Positions 43,367 to 53,184 of a stretch of 59,920 nt of DNA are shown here, one piece after another. The translations under genes were made by a program, and so were the position numbers. A model generated the notes under the pieces. That model searched no databases and was not told the DNA's origin. It saw only the letters and a program-made list of their open reading frames with translations. Within the stretch, counting starts at the first letter, position 1. Every line of letters starts with the position of its first letter. Location of the stretch: the NCBI GenBank assembly GCA_018703155.1, contig JABJGS010000047.1:1-59920 (forward strand), read 5' to 3'. Source of the DNA: Francisellaceae bacterium (GTDB lineage: Bacteria; Pseudomonadota; Gammaproteobacteria; UBA6186; Azoamicaceae).

Positions 43367-46160
43367 AAAAAATATTTTATCCAAGTGGGGCTTTAAGCAG
43401 CAAGTATTATGTTTAGCCTTAATACCACCAATAACTATTTCATTATTGTTAGGGGTTTACTTTATTAGTATTCGCTTGGGTGAGCTGTCTAATGCTTTAC
43501 ACGATCGAGGGAATGCCGTTGCTACAAGGCTTGCTTCGCAAGGTGAGTATGGATTATTTGCTGGTGATGCTAGTGCTTTGCGTCGACTTGCGCAAAGAGA
43601 AATCAGTAATGAAGTTAGCTCTGTTGCATTTTATGATAAAGATGGAATCGAAGTTGCTAGTGCTGGTAATTTGACCTCATCATTAGAACCACCAAAAGTT
43701 ATTAGTGATGTTCATGTTATTGTCAATAATGAAACTAATGATGTTTTAAGTTTTGTAACTCCAGTTACTTTACCAGAGGTTATTATTGATGATGACTTTG
43801 ACTCAGTAAAGCTTTTAGGTGATAACCATTTGAGAGCAACAATTATTGGTTGGCTAAAAGTTGAGGTTGAAAGGCGAGCAACAAAATTAAAAAGTTACCA
43901 AGTATTTATTCAGAGTTGCATGATAGTATTTCTTGGGGTTTGTATGAGCTTTCTACTGGCCATGCGATTAGACAATAAAGTTTCAACTCCAATACTATCC
44001 TTAATTCAAGCAGTTAAAAAAATTAAAAATGGTCGATTCAAAACTAGAGTTAGTGTGTCCTCAAATTGGGAGTTGCAGATATTACAATCTGGAGTGAACA
44101 TGATGGCAAGCTCTTTGGAGAGCTCACATATAGAAATGCAAAATAATATTGATCAAGCAACTTCTGATTTAAGAAAAACCTTAGAAACTATTGAAATCCA
44201 AAATATTGAACTAGAAGAAGCCAGAAATAAAGCTGAAGCTGCAAGTAAAGTTAAATCAGAATTTTTAGCTAATATGAGCCATGAGCTTCGCACACCACTT
44301 AATGCAATAACGGGGTTTGTTGGTTTAGTTAAAAAAACTAATTTAAATGAGCAGCAATACGATTATCTGAAAACAATAGAAGAGTCATCAACCAGTCTTG
44401 TGTCGATTATTAATGACATATTGGATTTTTCAAAATTCGAGGCTGGTAAAGTTAAAATGTTCTATGAAACGATCAATCTTCGTGAATGTATCGAAGAAAC
44501 ATTAGCTATGTTAGCCCCTAGCGCCCATGAAAAGGACTTAGAGTTAATAAATTTCATGTATAATGATGTTCCGGAATTAGTTGTCAGTGACAGATTGCGG
44601 TTAAAACAAGTAATAACTAATTTAGTTAATAATGCTATTAAGTTTACACATAAAGGAAGTGTTGTTTTACGTGCAATGGTTGAGCAAGCCAGTGAACATG
44701 AAATTGATCTTTGTATTAGTATTAGTGATACAGGTATAGGATTGACGAAAGATCAACAGAATCAAATATTTCATGCTTTTTCCCAGGCAAACCCTAATAT
44801 TACTAGAAAATTTGGTGGTACCGGCTTAGGATTAGTGATATGTAAAAAAATAATTTCACAAATGGATGGTGAAATATCATTAAATAGCATTCCACATCAC
44901 GGCTCTACTTTTTGGTTTACCATTCCAGTTAAAGTGGCAAAATCTAGTGAAACAGCAGAAATTATTGAATTTAATGAATACGCAAACAAAAAATTCTTAG
45001 TGTTTGATAGAAATAAAATTCATAGAACTGTTATTTCAAATACTTTAAATCATTGGGGATTTAATTGTGCTGAAATTGATTCATTGGACGATGTAATAAC
45101 ATATTTAAAGAAAATTGAGGATATAGATACCGTTATCCTTAGTGTTAATAATGCAGCAATTGCTGATCATGGATGTCAACAAACGATATCTCTAATTAAG
45201 CAGATGAACAAAAAAGTTTTACTTATGGCTAATACTACAGATCACTCTGTTCATGGTGATTTTCTAAATTGGGGCGTTGATTGTTCTGTAGCAAAACCAG
45301 TCTCGAAAAAGAAATTTGCAAAAGTTTTACATGATATCTTTGGTGACAATATGAATCATGGAGTTAGAGGAAAGGATATTAGAGTTTTAGCTGTGGATGA
45401 TAATTTTGCAAATATGAAATTATTAACTGTATTGTTGAAAAGTATGGGTTCCAATGTGATCACTGCAAATAACGGACAAAAAGCAGTCGATATGTGTAGA
45501 GATAATGAGTTTGATGTTATATTCATGGATATCAACATGCCTGTCATGGATGGAATTAAAGCTAGTAGTTTACTAAGGACAGAGGCCGGATTAAATCAAA
45601 ATACACCAATAATCGCGTTATCTGCACATATTCAATCTGAAGATAGAGAGGCATTTTTAGGGTTGGGCATAAATGATACAATCACTAAGCCAATACTAGA
45701 GCATGAGCTTAAAGCGATATTATATAAATGGAGTTATAGCGAAATGATAATGAAGGATAGAAAAGAACAAAAAAGTATAACTAATTTTCCAAAAAATAAT
45801 GCTAAAGCTATAGATTGGGATATATCCTTGAAACTTGCTAATCACAATGCTGATTTGGCGAAAGACATGCTAGACATGTTGTGCACGTCATTACCAGATG
45901 AACTAAAAGAAATCAATAAGTTGTTTATAAGTGAAAATTATCAAATGCTATATGATGTTGTGCATAGACTTCATGGTGGATGTTGCTATTGCGGTGTTAC
46001 TGCATTGAAAGAGAGCTTAACTATACTAGATAAATCTTTATTATCAAAAAAATATTCTGGCCTTGAGATTAAAATTAATGATACAAAAAATAAAGCTACT
46101 GCGGTTCTAGAAGAATACAATAAAAATTACGTAGCAAAACAGTTATCAGCAAAGTCATGA
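43356..46160 (+). CDS. barA: Hybrid sensor histidine kinase BarA
   Basis: 934 residues. Order: membrane helix, periplasmic part (about 40-185), second helix, HAMP, coiled coil, HisKA with SHELRTPLN, HATPase with NLVNNAIKF, DTGIGL and GGTGLGL. A degenerate receiver-like domain follows (FLVFDRNKI; no phospho-acceptor at the usual place), then a true receiver (AVDDNFANMKLL, FMDINMPVMDG) and an HPt domain with VVHRLHGGCCYCG. BarA passes phosphate to UvrY/GacA, which switches on Csr/Rsm small RNAs and controls secretion and lifestyle changes. Its partner regulator is not in the window. It lies 9 bp before relA. Confidence 0.93.
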   Translation: MKSKKNILSKWGFKQQVLCLALIPPITISLLLGVYFISIRLGELSNALHDRGNAVATRLASQGEYGLFAGDASALRRLAQREISNEVSSVAFYDKDGIEVASAGNLTSSLEPPKVISDVHVIVNNETNDVLSFVTPVTLPEVIIDDDFDSVKLLGDNHLRATIIGWLKVEVERRATKLKSYQVFIQSCMIVFLGVCMSFLLAMRLDNKVSTPILSLIQAVKKIKNGRFKTRVSVSSNWELQILQSGVNMMASSLESSHIEMQNNIDQATSDLRKTLETIEIQNIELEEARNKAEAASKVKSEFLANMSHELRTPLNAITGFVGLVKKTNLNEQQYDYLKTIEESSTSLVSIINDILDFSKFEAGKVKMFYETINLRECIEETLAMLAPSAHEKDLELINFMYNDVPELVVSDRLRLKQVITNLVNNAIKFTHKGSVVLRAMVEQASEHEIDLCISISDTGIGLTKDQQNQIFHAFSQANPNITRKFGGTGLGLVICKKIISQMDGEISLNSIPHHGSTFWFTIPVKVAKSSETAEIIEFNEYANKKFLVFDRNKIHRTVISNTLNHWGFNCAEIDSLDDVITYLKKIEDIDTVILSVNNAAIADHGCQQTISLIKQMNKKVLLMANTTDHSVHGDFLNWGVDCSVAKPVSKKKFAKVLHDIFGDNMNHGVRGKDIRVLAVDDNFANMKLLTVLLKSMGSNVITANNGQKAVDMCRDNEFDVIFMDINMPVMDGIKASSLLRTEAGLNQNTPIIALSAHIQSEDREAFLGLGINDTITKPILEHELKAILYKWSYSEMIMKDRKEQKSITNFPKNNAKAIDWDISLKLANHNADLAKDMLDMLCTSLPDELKEINKLFISENYQMLYDVVHRLHGGCCYCGVTALKESLTILDKSLLSKKYSGLEIKINDTKNKATAVLEEYNKNYVAKQLSAKS

Positions 46161-46169
46161 GGTTGTAAA

Positions 46170-48338
46170 GTGGTAAAAGTCAGGGATAGTCTACCATTAA
46201 ATGATTCTGGAAAGATAAATATAGGCGAATATCTCAAGAGACTAAATGCTCATGATAAAAATATAATCAACATTGAAAGTTTTACTGAGATTATTCATAA
46301 CCTTATGCTTTATCAGGTTGATTCTATTAATTTACAAAGTGGGTTAATGATTGTTGAGCTGTTAGATGAAATGGGGCTTGGGACAGATACATTGACTGCT
46401 GGGTTATTATGGGGAGCCTTAGGCTGTGGTGCAAAAGCATTTTCTGATAAACATAAATTACAAGGTATTGATAGCCTTTTAATCGATTTACAAAAGTTTG
46501 ATGAGCTAAGTACTCATAATGTAGCGAAAGATCCTAATAACATAGACAAAATAAAAAAAATGCTTTTGGCTGTTGTCGATGATATTCGTGTGGTCATGAT
46601 AAAATTAGCGCATCATACTTGTGAGATGCACCAGGCCACTAAAGCAAAAGAAGATAGAAAAATATTTTTAGCTGAGTTGTCTGAAAATATTTATTCACCT
46701 TTAGCAAATAGGTTAGGTATTGGGCAATTAAAATGGGAGCTTGAAGATCTTAGTTTTCGCTTCAAACAGCCACAAGCTTACAAAAACATAGCCAAATTAT
46801 TAGATGAAAAAAGAATAAATAGACAAGATTATATTAGCAATGTTGTGCATGAATTGAATGTGGCTTTAATCGCTCAGGAAATATCAGGGGAAATATCGGG
46901 TAGAGCTAAGCATATATATAGTATATGGAAGAAAATGAAACGAAAAATGGTGCCTTATAATGAAATTTATGATGTGCGTGCATTAAGAATAGTTACAGAT
47001 ACAATTGCAGATTGTTATTCAGTACTTGGGGTTATTCACAGTATTTGGCAGCATGTGCCAAAAGAATTTGATGATTATATTGCTAATCCAAAAGCTAATG
47101 GGTATCAATCATTACATACTGCAGTTGTTGGCCCAGAAGGTAGAGTTTTAGAAGTTCAAATACGTACAAGAGAAATGCATGATCTATCAGAGCTTGGAAT
47201 TGCATCACATTGGCGTTACAAAGAGGGTGGCAAATATGATGAGTTATACCAACAAAAAATTGCAGAAATAAGAGCTTTACTCGATTGGCATAATGAATTT
47301 ACACAGCAAGGGGCAACACCAGAGATTGCAAATGAATTATTTGAAGATCAAGTGTATGTGTTAACCCCGAAAGGAGATATTATTGATTTGCCACAAGACT
47401 CTACGCCATTAGATTTTGCATATGCTATTCATACTGAAGTTGGTCACAAGTGCCGTGGAGCAAAAATAAATGGAAAAATGTGTACTTTAACGAGTAAACT
47501 TAAGTCAGGATCAATAGTTGAAATAATAACAGCAAAACAAGGGCGTCCTAGTAGGGATTGGTTGAATCCAAGTTTACAGTTTGTTAAAACAACAAGAGCA
47601 AAAGCAAAAATCCAAGCTTGGCTAAAGAAACAAAATAGGTCTGAGAATATAAATGATGGGAGAGAAGCTCTAATCAAAGAAGTGAAACGATTAGGGATTG
47701 CTCCTTATGACCTAGCCGAATTAATAAAAGCAACACCGAATTGTAGAAATGAGGATGAGTTTTATATTTCTATTGCTGTTGGTGATATCAAAATTGGGAC
47801 CATCATAAATACTATACATCGAGAAGAAAGAGATAAAAGAGAACCTGAGTCATTTGTAAAAAAATCCGCTAATGTACGTAAGCCATCAATGAATGAAATA
47901 TGTATCGATGGTGTAAATGATATGATGTATAGAACTGCAAAATGCTGTAATCCATTACCTGGTGAAGAAATTGTTGGTTATGTAACAATAGGTAACGGTG
48001 TCTCTGTACATAAAAAAGAATGCGGCAATATTATTAATGCTAAATCTAGACAAATGAACAGAATGATTGAGGTTAAGTGGGGACAAGATACATCTAGTTC
48101 CTATAGTGCTGATATTATAGTATATGCTTATCAACGTGGAAATTTACTCAAGGATATTACATCAGTACTAGCAAAAGAAAATGTTGATGTCATTGGAATT
48201 GATACTGATTTTAATAATAAAAATATGCAAACAACATTTAAAATCAAAATTTCAGTAGGAAATATCGAGCTGTTGTCTAATGTTATGCATAAAATTCAAA
48301 GAATACCTAATATAGTTGATATAAGCAGGGTTGTTTAA
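46170..48338 (+). CDS. relA: GTP pyrophosphokinase RelA
   Basis: 722 residues. The hydrolase-like N-terminal domain lacks the HDxxED active residues, as in true RelA. The synthetase domain has YDVRALRI, ANPKANGYQSLHTAV and EVQIRTREMHDLSELGIASHWRYKEG. Then come TGS (VYVLTPKGDIIDLPQDSTPLDFAYAIHTEVGH), a zinc-finger-like segment with TAKCCNPLPGEEIVGY, and an ACT domain at the end. It makes (p)ppGpp when uncharged tRNA enters the ribosome. The GTG start and short gap suggest co-transcription with barA. Confidence 0.96.
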   Translation: MVKVRDSLPLNDSGKINIGEYLKRLNAHDKNIINIESFTEIIHNLMLYQVDSINLQSGLMIVELLDEMGLGTDTLTAGLLWGALGCGAKAFSDKHKLQGIDSLLIDLQKFDELSTHNVAKDPNNIDKIKKMLLAVVDDIRVVMIKLAHHTCEMHQATKAKEDRKIFLAELSENIYSPLANRLGIGQLKWELEDLSFRFKQPQAYKNIAKLLDEKRINRQDYISNVVHELNVALIAQEISGEISGRAKHIYSIWKKMKRKMVPYNEIYDVRALRIVTDTIADCYSVLGVIHSIWQHVPKEFDDYIANPKANGYQSLHTAVVGPEGRVLEVQIRTREMHDLSELGIASHWRYKEGGKYDELYQQKIAEIRALLDWHNEFTQQGATPEIANELFEDQVYVLTPKGDIIDLPQDSTPLDFAYAIHTEVGHKCRGAKINGKMCTLTSKLKSGSIVEIITAKQGRPSRDWLNPSLQFVKTTRAKAKIQAWLKKQNRSENINDGREALIKEVKRLGIAPYDLAELIKATPNCRNEDEFYISIAVGDIKIGTIINTIHREERDKREPESFVKKSANVRKPSMNEICIDGVNDMMYRTAKCCNPLPGEEIVGYVTIGNGVSVHKKECGNIINAKSRQMNRMIEVKWGQDTSSSYSADIIVYAYQRGNLLKDITSVLAKENVDVIGIDTDFNNKNMQTTFKIKISVGNIELLSNVMHKIQRIPNIVDISRVV

Positions 48339-48544
48339 AGAACATCGATTGAAAGTCTCCATCGTAACTTTCTCATATGTATATAGTATATCGTTACTAT
48401 ATTACTGCTGATTTCATATTATAAAAATATATTCCTAGTAGAGTTTTGTTGGTAATGCATCAGTGTTTGCAGCAATGCAAATAACGGACATTCTTTACTT
48501 ATGGTACAATTTATTAGTTAAAATATTTATTTCAAAGGTTTGTT

Positions 48545-49456
48545 ATGAAAAGTTTACTTATATTTATTGTTGCTTTACTTGTTAACACTGGAGCTCATGC
48601 AATAAAAGTTATTACTCCTGAAGTTTTTACTCCCCAATCAAACCCAAGTATGATTGATTCATCTATCTCTACAAATGGGTATATTGTCTTTGACAGTGTA
48701 TCAGATGCAAATGATTTGGAGAGTTTAGCAAAGCTTATTCGTGAATTAGTAAAAGAATCACCACATGGTAAACAACTTGGTTTTTTTGAACTATATCATG
48801 ATTATTCAATAGCAAAAATAAGACAAAATGAAAACCTATACAGCGCATTTAAAACCATTTGGAAACGACCAGATCTTTGGGTCGTTTTTGATAGAGTTAT
48901 TTATATGGATCAAACTGATATGGAAAAAGATCTACCTTTACATGTTGATCAGAATCCTCATCAACATCCATATTTTTCCAATCTTCAAGGACTTCTTGCT
49001 ATCGAAGATGTGGATGAATCTACTGGCATGCCTGCTCTTATTCCTGGATCACATGAATGGTTTAAAGAATATGAACAATGGTCTGATCATAAACAAGGCT
49101 GGATACAATATAAGGGAAATGATTACTCCAAACAACTAGGTGAGCTTACAGCCATACGTCTTAAAGCAGGACAAATATTAATTTGGGATTCAAGAACAAC
49201 TCATAGTCGTGTTTTACCAATGGTTCAAAAAGATAAAGTAAAACAAAGGATGCTTGCGATGGTAACCTTCATGCCTGCAAAAAAAGATTCTGTGTTAATT
49301 AATAAAAGGATTAAGGCTTATGAACATGGTGGTGGATTTTATGACCATGATGCAGGATTAAGAAAAACTGCAAATTCTAAAGTGGAAAGTCTTCGAGTAA
49401 AAGAAGAGCGCTTAAGTGAATTAGGGAAAAAATTGTATGGTATTGAGCCATGGTAA
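48545..49456 (+). CDS. Exported phytanoyl-CoA dioxygenase-like (PhyH) protein
   Basis: 303 residues with a clean signal peptide (LLIFIVALLVNTGAHA, cut after residue 19). The mature part has the PhyH iron site: His133-x-Asp135 in LHVDQNPHQHP and distal His220 in RTTHSRVLP, with arginines downstream that could bind 2-oxoglutarate. GMPALIPGSHEWF is the typical PhyH loop. It would hydroxylate an unknown small molecule using Fe(II), O2 and 2-oxoglutarate. PhyH enzymes are normally cytoplasmic. It is first in a tight operon; its stop overlaps the next start (CCATGGTAA). Confidence 0.8.
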   Translation: MKSLLIFIVALLVNTGAHAIKVITPEVFTPQSNPSMIDSSISTNGYIVFDSVSDANDLESLAKLIRELVKESPHGKQLGFFELYHDYSIAKIRQNENLYSAFKTIWKRPDLWVVFDRVIYMDQTDMEKDLPLHVDQNPHQHPYFSNLQGLLAIEDVDESTGMPALIPGSHEWFKEYEQWSDHKQGWIQYKGNDYSKQLGELTAIRLKAGQILIWDSRTTHSRVLPMVQKDKVKQRMLAMVTFMPAKKDSVLINKRIKAYEHGGGFYDHDAGLRKTANSKVESLRVKEERLSELGKKLYGIEPW

Positions 49457-50634
49457 TACTGAAAATTAAATTAATATCTTTTCCATTAGTTTTACTGTTT
49501 TGTTTTCATTCTGTGTTTGCTGTAGATAATGATGATAATAGAATACCCTTGAAAGTGCTGTTGGTAGCTGAGCCTTATGGCTATGGACCAGCTGCAAGTT
49601 TAGCTCAATTAATGTCTAAACTCAGAACAAGCGTATCTTATATAGGGTACGCAGGTACTGGGCATACTTTAGATATGCATCAAAAACTACCATACAATGA
49701 AATCCATACAATAAGTAGTGAACATGTTGACTTTAATCATATTGTTAAAAACTATGATGTTCTAATAACTACCACGGATTTTACTGCAGTTGAAAAAGCT
49801 AAGAAAAATAATCTAAAAATTATAGTTTATGACCCTCTGTTTTGGTATTGGGATGAAATTCCAAATGCGATCAAACTAAGTGATTTGTACATAGTTCAAG
49901 ATTTTATAAGCGTAAAGGAAAGAGTGGAAAAACATCCATCCTATAATATAAGAACTATTCCACCAGTAGTGCAAACTGGCTATAAAATAAGTAAGAATAG
50001 AAATAACTGTGTCCATGTTAGTGTCGGTGGGTTATTTAATCCATTAGTATCAAAAGATGATTTGGCTAATTATGCATCACAAATAGGGCAGACATTGCTA
50101 AAGCAAGAGTTTCCATACTACTTATTAGGAAATAAAAGTCTGAAAAAAATGACAGGCTTAAATTATTCGCAAGTTTCTCCTGAAAAATCACAAGAATTAT
50201 TAGCATCTAGCAAATTAGCTGTAATGACCCCAGGGTTAGGGCACATTTTGGAGTCTCATCAAAATAAAACACCTGTTATATGGTTACCACCAACAAACCC
50301 CAGCCAAGCAAGACAATTACATCTGATGGTAGAGCATGGTTATACCCATACTTATATTGATTGGCATCATTTTATGGATATTAAAAAAATTGACTACAAT
50401 CTGCCGGAGCATGAGGTTATGAAGGTATTGGCTAAAGTTATTAAAAAGTTTGGAAGTAACAATAGGTATCAAGATGAATTCCATGCTGTTTTACTAGAAA
50501 AACTACATAGTAGCGAGAATACTCTATCTAAAAACTTAATAAGTGAATATGGTAACAATGGATTAGAGCAATTAAATTTGGAAATAGTTAATTATCTGAA
50601 CAGAATATATAAAGATGAGCACAATAATGTCTGA
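49450..50634 (+). CDS. Exported glycosyltransferase-like protein (GT-B fold)
   Basis: 394 residues with a signal peptide (LISFPLVLLFCFHSVFA, cut after residue 24). The rest looks like a GT-B glycosyltransferase: VLLVAEPYGYGPAASLAQLMSKL resembles the first strand and acceptor loop, and VMTPGLGHILESHQNKTPVIWLPP resembles the donor-binding segment of MurG/UGT-like enzymes. Substrates are unknown. It overlaps both neighbours (7 bp with the dioxygenase gene and 20 bp with the fusion gene), so the three are one operon. A sugar-nucleotide enzyme outside the cytoplasm is unexpected. Confidence 0.65.
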   Translation: MVILKIKLISFPLVLLFCFHSVFAVDNDDNRIPLKVLLVAEPYGYGPAASLAQLMSKLRTSVSYIGYAGTGHTLDMHQKLPYNEIHTISSEHVDFNHIVKNYDVLITTTDFTAVEKAKKNNLKIIVYDPLFWYWDEIPNAIKLSDLYIVQDFISVKERVEKHPSYNIRTIPPVVQTGYKISKNRNNCVHVSVGGLFNPLVSKDDLANYASQIGQTLLKQEFPYYLLGNKSLKKMTGLNYSQVSPEKSQELLASSKLAVMTPGLGHILESHQNKTPVIWLPPTNPSQARQLHLMVEHGYTHTYIDWHHFMDIKKIDYNLPEHEVMKVLAKVIKKFGSNNRYQDEFHAVLLEKLHSSENTLSKNLISEYGNNGLEQLNLEIVNYLNRIYKDEHNNV

Positions 50635-52714
50635 ATATGTGCGTCATATGAAATATATTCTAATATTGATATTTCTTCATCCAATAACAGTGCTTGGTGA
50701 AATAAACCAAACTTTTTCTCTTGGTGGGAATGTTCAAATAGAACTACAAAGCAATGGACCTATACCATTATCAAATAGAGATATTCTAAATCTATCTGGA
50801 CATTTGCCAGGTTTGGAATTGACCAAATTAACTACTGATGTTGGTATATACCATCAACAATCAGAAAAAAATGATTTTATTTTTACTGACAGCGGTGACA
50901 GTATTCACTTGCAACAGTATTGGGGAAAAGGGCTACATGATGATATTCCGCATCTACTATATGGCCTTGCAAGGAAGCAGTGGTTAAGTGATTATATTTT
51001 CCCTGTGCATGCAGTATGTATCGGAACTGCTCAAGACGGGTATGTCTTGCTTATGGGGGCTCCTGGCTCAGGAAAGACTTCTGTTTTGCTAGAAAGTATT
51101 ACTAATACTAATATAAAAGTTTTCTCTGGTGATAAAACTCTTATAAGAGTATCAAATGATAATGAATTGGTTGCAATTAGTGGTACAAAATTAATCACTA
51201 TACGAAAGCCTGATGTTTCCACATGGGAAAATATTAAAAAGCAATCACCTCACTATTTTGGTGATCGATATGTATTTAGATTACCCAATGATATATATAG
51301 TGAAAGTGAATCGGTTAAGATTAAAAAAATATTCATTATCGGTATGAATAATGGTGATTTAAAACGTTATAAAATAGATTTTCCTTCTTCGCTTCATACT
51401 CTATTTCCTTTTTTCATGGATAAACAACGGGAAGACACAATAATAGCTGATGGCAAAGCTATTTATAATGGTCAGGTTTCCAATAAGATAAAACAAAAAC
51501 TCACTTTTGAACTGTCTGAATCTTTGCAACTAATTCCAACTGAAATGGTTTTAGGAACTAGAGCTGATATTGCCACTGTAATTAAAAATGAGTTAAAACC
51601 AAAAAAGAAAATCATTTTACTCGGGGTTTGTGGTATAGGGAATGGTCACAGGAATCGACAATTGCCATTAATTAAGTATCTGCTGTCAAAAAATTATCAG
51701 GTTACTATTTTTTCATATGGCAAGGCTTATGACTACTTTATAGAAATGCAAAAAAATCATATTAACTTCTCAGTATTTAAAGTAGCAAACCCATATATAA
51801 TAGGAACTAAAAATGGTTTGGATTTTAAAACATCTGCAACGATACAAACCAACCAACAGGACTTTAACAGAATAAATAATCTAGCAATGAATAATGTATT
51901 AACACAAAATGGAACGCCTGACTTAGTTATAAGTGACTACGAAAGTGTTAGCGCACAGCTGGCATATGCTAAAAATATTCCATTTGTCACTTTCGATCAA
52001 CAAAGCAAATATTTTGCAGGAGTGTTTCCTAAGGAATTACATGGAACATCATATATTGATGAAGTAGAACGTTTGAGAATGTTCTTCCCTAAGGCTATCA
52101 AAAGATTGGCTGTGTCATTTTTTAATGTAGAGAGAAATGTTTTACAAAATGATGAGCAAGTGACTATATTACCTTCAATAATTCGAGATGACTTAGTATC
52201 TCTGAAAAATAAAAAAATAGCTGAAACAAATTCAATATTATTCTATGTCACATCTCAAAATGTAAATGATTTTCCATTAGAACTCTGGTTGAAAACACTT
52301 GAGAGTATACCCGGGAGTACGGTGTTTCATGTTTTTTTACCTAAGGATGTGAGAAATCTCAATATTTACAAAAATATAAAGTTATATACACATGGTGATG
52401 AAAAATTTAACACAGTTTTAGGGCAAAGCTCAGGTATTATTACTACCGCAGGGCATAATCTGATTTCTGAAGCAATGTATTTGGAAAAACCAGTTTATGC
52501 TTTACCTTTAGATTTATATGAACAGCAAATGAATGCACATATTATTGATAAATATCAATTTGGCGTATCAGAAGAAACCATTACTAAAGACAAAATAATG
52601 CTTTTTCTAAGAAATATAAATCAATACAAGAAAAATATCGTGGCAGATAGTAGTATATTAGTGAGAGGTGTTGGTAATGATGAGGTAATTAAAGAAATTG
52701 AGGAGCTACTTTAA
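50615..52714 (+). CDS. Exported fusion of an HPr-kinase-like P-loop domain and a GT-B glycosyltransferase
   Basis: 699 residues from the first Met; starting at Met12 (50648) gives a classic signal peptide (KYILILIFLHPITVLG). Residues ~30-320 hold an HPr kinase/PEP carboxykinase-like module with VLLMGAPGSGKTSVL (about 144-158) and VFSGDKTLIR, as in natural-product-linked HprK-like kinases. Residues ~328-699 form a second glycosyltransferase: IILLGVCGIGNGHRNRQLPL, PDLVISDYES, and ITTAGHNLISEAMYLEKPVYALPL as the donor site. The two halves together suggest modification of one compound. No clear ribosome binding site is seen before either start; coupling to the gene before it is likely. Confidence 0.65.
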   Translation: MSTIMSEYVRHMKYILILIFLHPITVLGEINQTFSLGGNVQIELQSNGPIPLSNRDILNLSGHLPGLELTKLTTDVGIYHQQSEKNDFIFTDSGDSIHLQQYWGKGLHDDIPHLLYGLARKQWLSDYIFPVHAVCIGTAQDGYVLLMGAPGSGKTSVLLESITNTNIKVFSGDKTLIRVSNDNELVAISGTKLITIRKPDVSTWENIKKQSPHYFGDRYVFRLPNDIYSESESVKIKKIFIIGMNNGDLKRYKIDFPSSLHTLFPFFMDKQREDTIIADGKAIYNGQVSNKIKQKLTFELSESLQLIPTEMVLGTRADIATVIKNELKPKKKIILLGVCGIGNGHRNRQLPLIKYLLSKNYQVTIFSYGKAYDYFIEMQKNHINFSVFKVANPYIIGTKNGLDFKTSATIQTNQQDFNRINNLAMNNVLTQNGTPDLVISDYESVSAQLAYAKNIPFVTFDQQSKYFAGVFPKELHGTSYIDEVERLRMFFPKAIKRLAVSFFNVERNVLQNDEQVTILPSIIRDDLVSLKNKKIAETNSILFYVTSQNVNDFPLELWLKTLESIPGSTVFHVFLPKDVRNLNIYKNIKLYTHGDEKFNTVLGQSSGIITTAGHNLISEAMYLEKPVYALPLDLYEQQMNAHIIDKYQFGVSEETITKDKIMLFLRNINQYKKNIVADSSILVRGVGNDEVIKEIEELL

Positions 52715-52775
52715 TATGTCATAGATGTTTATAATTTATTCTAAATGTAGGTATTGTTATTTATTATTTTCATAG

Positions 52776-53119
52776 TGTCCTTCCAGTAAGCGTTTATATA
52801 TAATATAATCCCATAAAGTGTAACGTTAACTCCATGTTTTAATTGATATTCGAGTTAGTATGAGCCAACCTTTAACACGACAGTCCTTAAGTATTGAGCT
52901 TGATGAGTGGTGTAATAATAGAACTAAACAAGGTAGATTGCCTGATAATATATGGGCCAAAACTTTAAAGTTGTTGAAAATTATTCTATAGCTCAAGTTA
53001 GTCGCAAGTTACGTATTAGTCATGAGCAAATCCGCAATAAGTTGAATCACCAAAATGTCCTGAGTGTTGTGCCTTCAACTCCTTTTGTTGAGATGAAAAC
53101 CCCATCTATTAAACAGTGA
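52776..53119 (+). mobile_element. IS66 remnant: one end plus decayed tnpA
   Basis: Begins with TGTCCTTCCAGTAAGCG, matching the right tip of the transposon at 3441 and containing the GTAAGCG typical of IS66 tips. The next ~80 bases also match that end (CCATAAAGTGTAACGTTAACTCCATG). Then a tnpA pseudogene follows and stops at 53119. No tnpB, tnpC or second end was found. Confidence 0.75.
52860..53119 (+). pseudogene. tnpA: tnpA of IS66 remnant, frameshifted
   Basis: The ATG at 52860 opens SQPLTRQSLSIELDEW, nearly identical to the TnpA at 2972-3358. One base is missing just after LKLL (near 52975), giving a stop shortly after. In the shifted frame the match resumes (VSRKLRISHEQIRNKLNHQ) and ends at TGA 53117-53119, about 40 residues short. 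Confidence 0.85.
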
Positions 53120-53124
53120 ACCTC

Positions 53125-53166
53125 CAGTCCCTATGTATAGATTTTTTTATCTATACACAGGGACTG
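53125..53166. terminator. Long inverted repeat between the IS66 remnant and the methyltransferase gene
   Basis: CAGTCCCTATGTATAGAT (53125-53142) pairs with 53149-53166 at 17 of 18 positions around a 6-T loop. It lies 19 bp beyond the stop of the minus-strand methyltransferase gene, so it may end that transcript. It lacks a T-tail, and could instead be a small mobile-element relic. Confidence 0.45.
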
Positions 53167-53184
53167 TAATGTTACGTTTAATTT

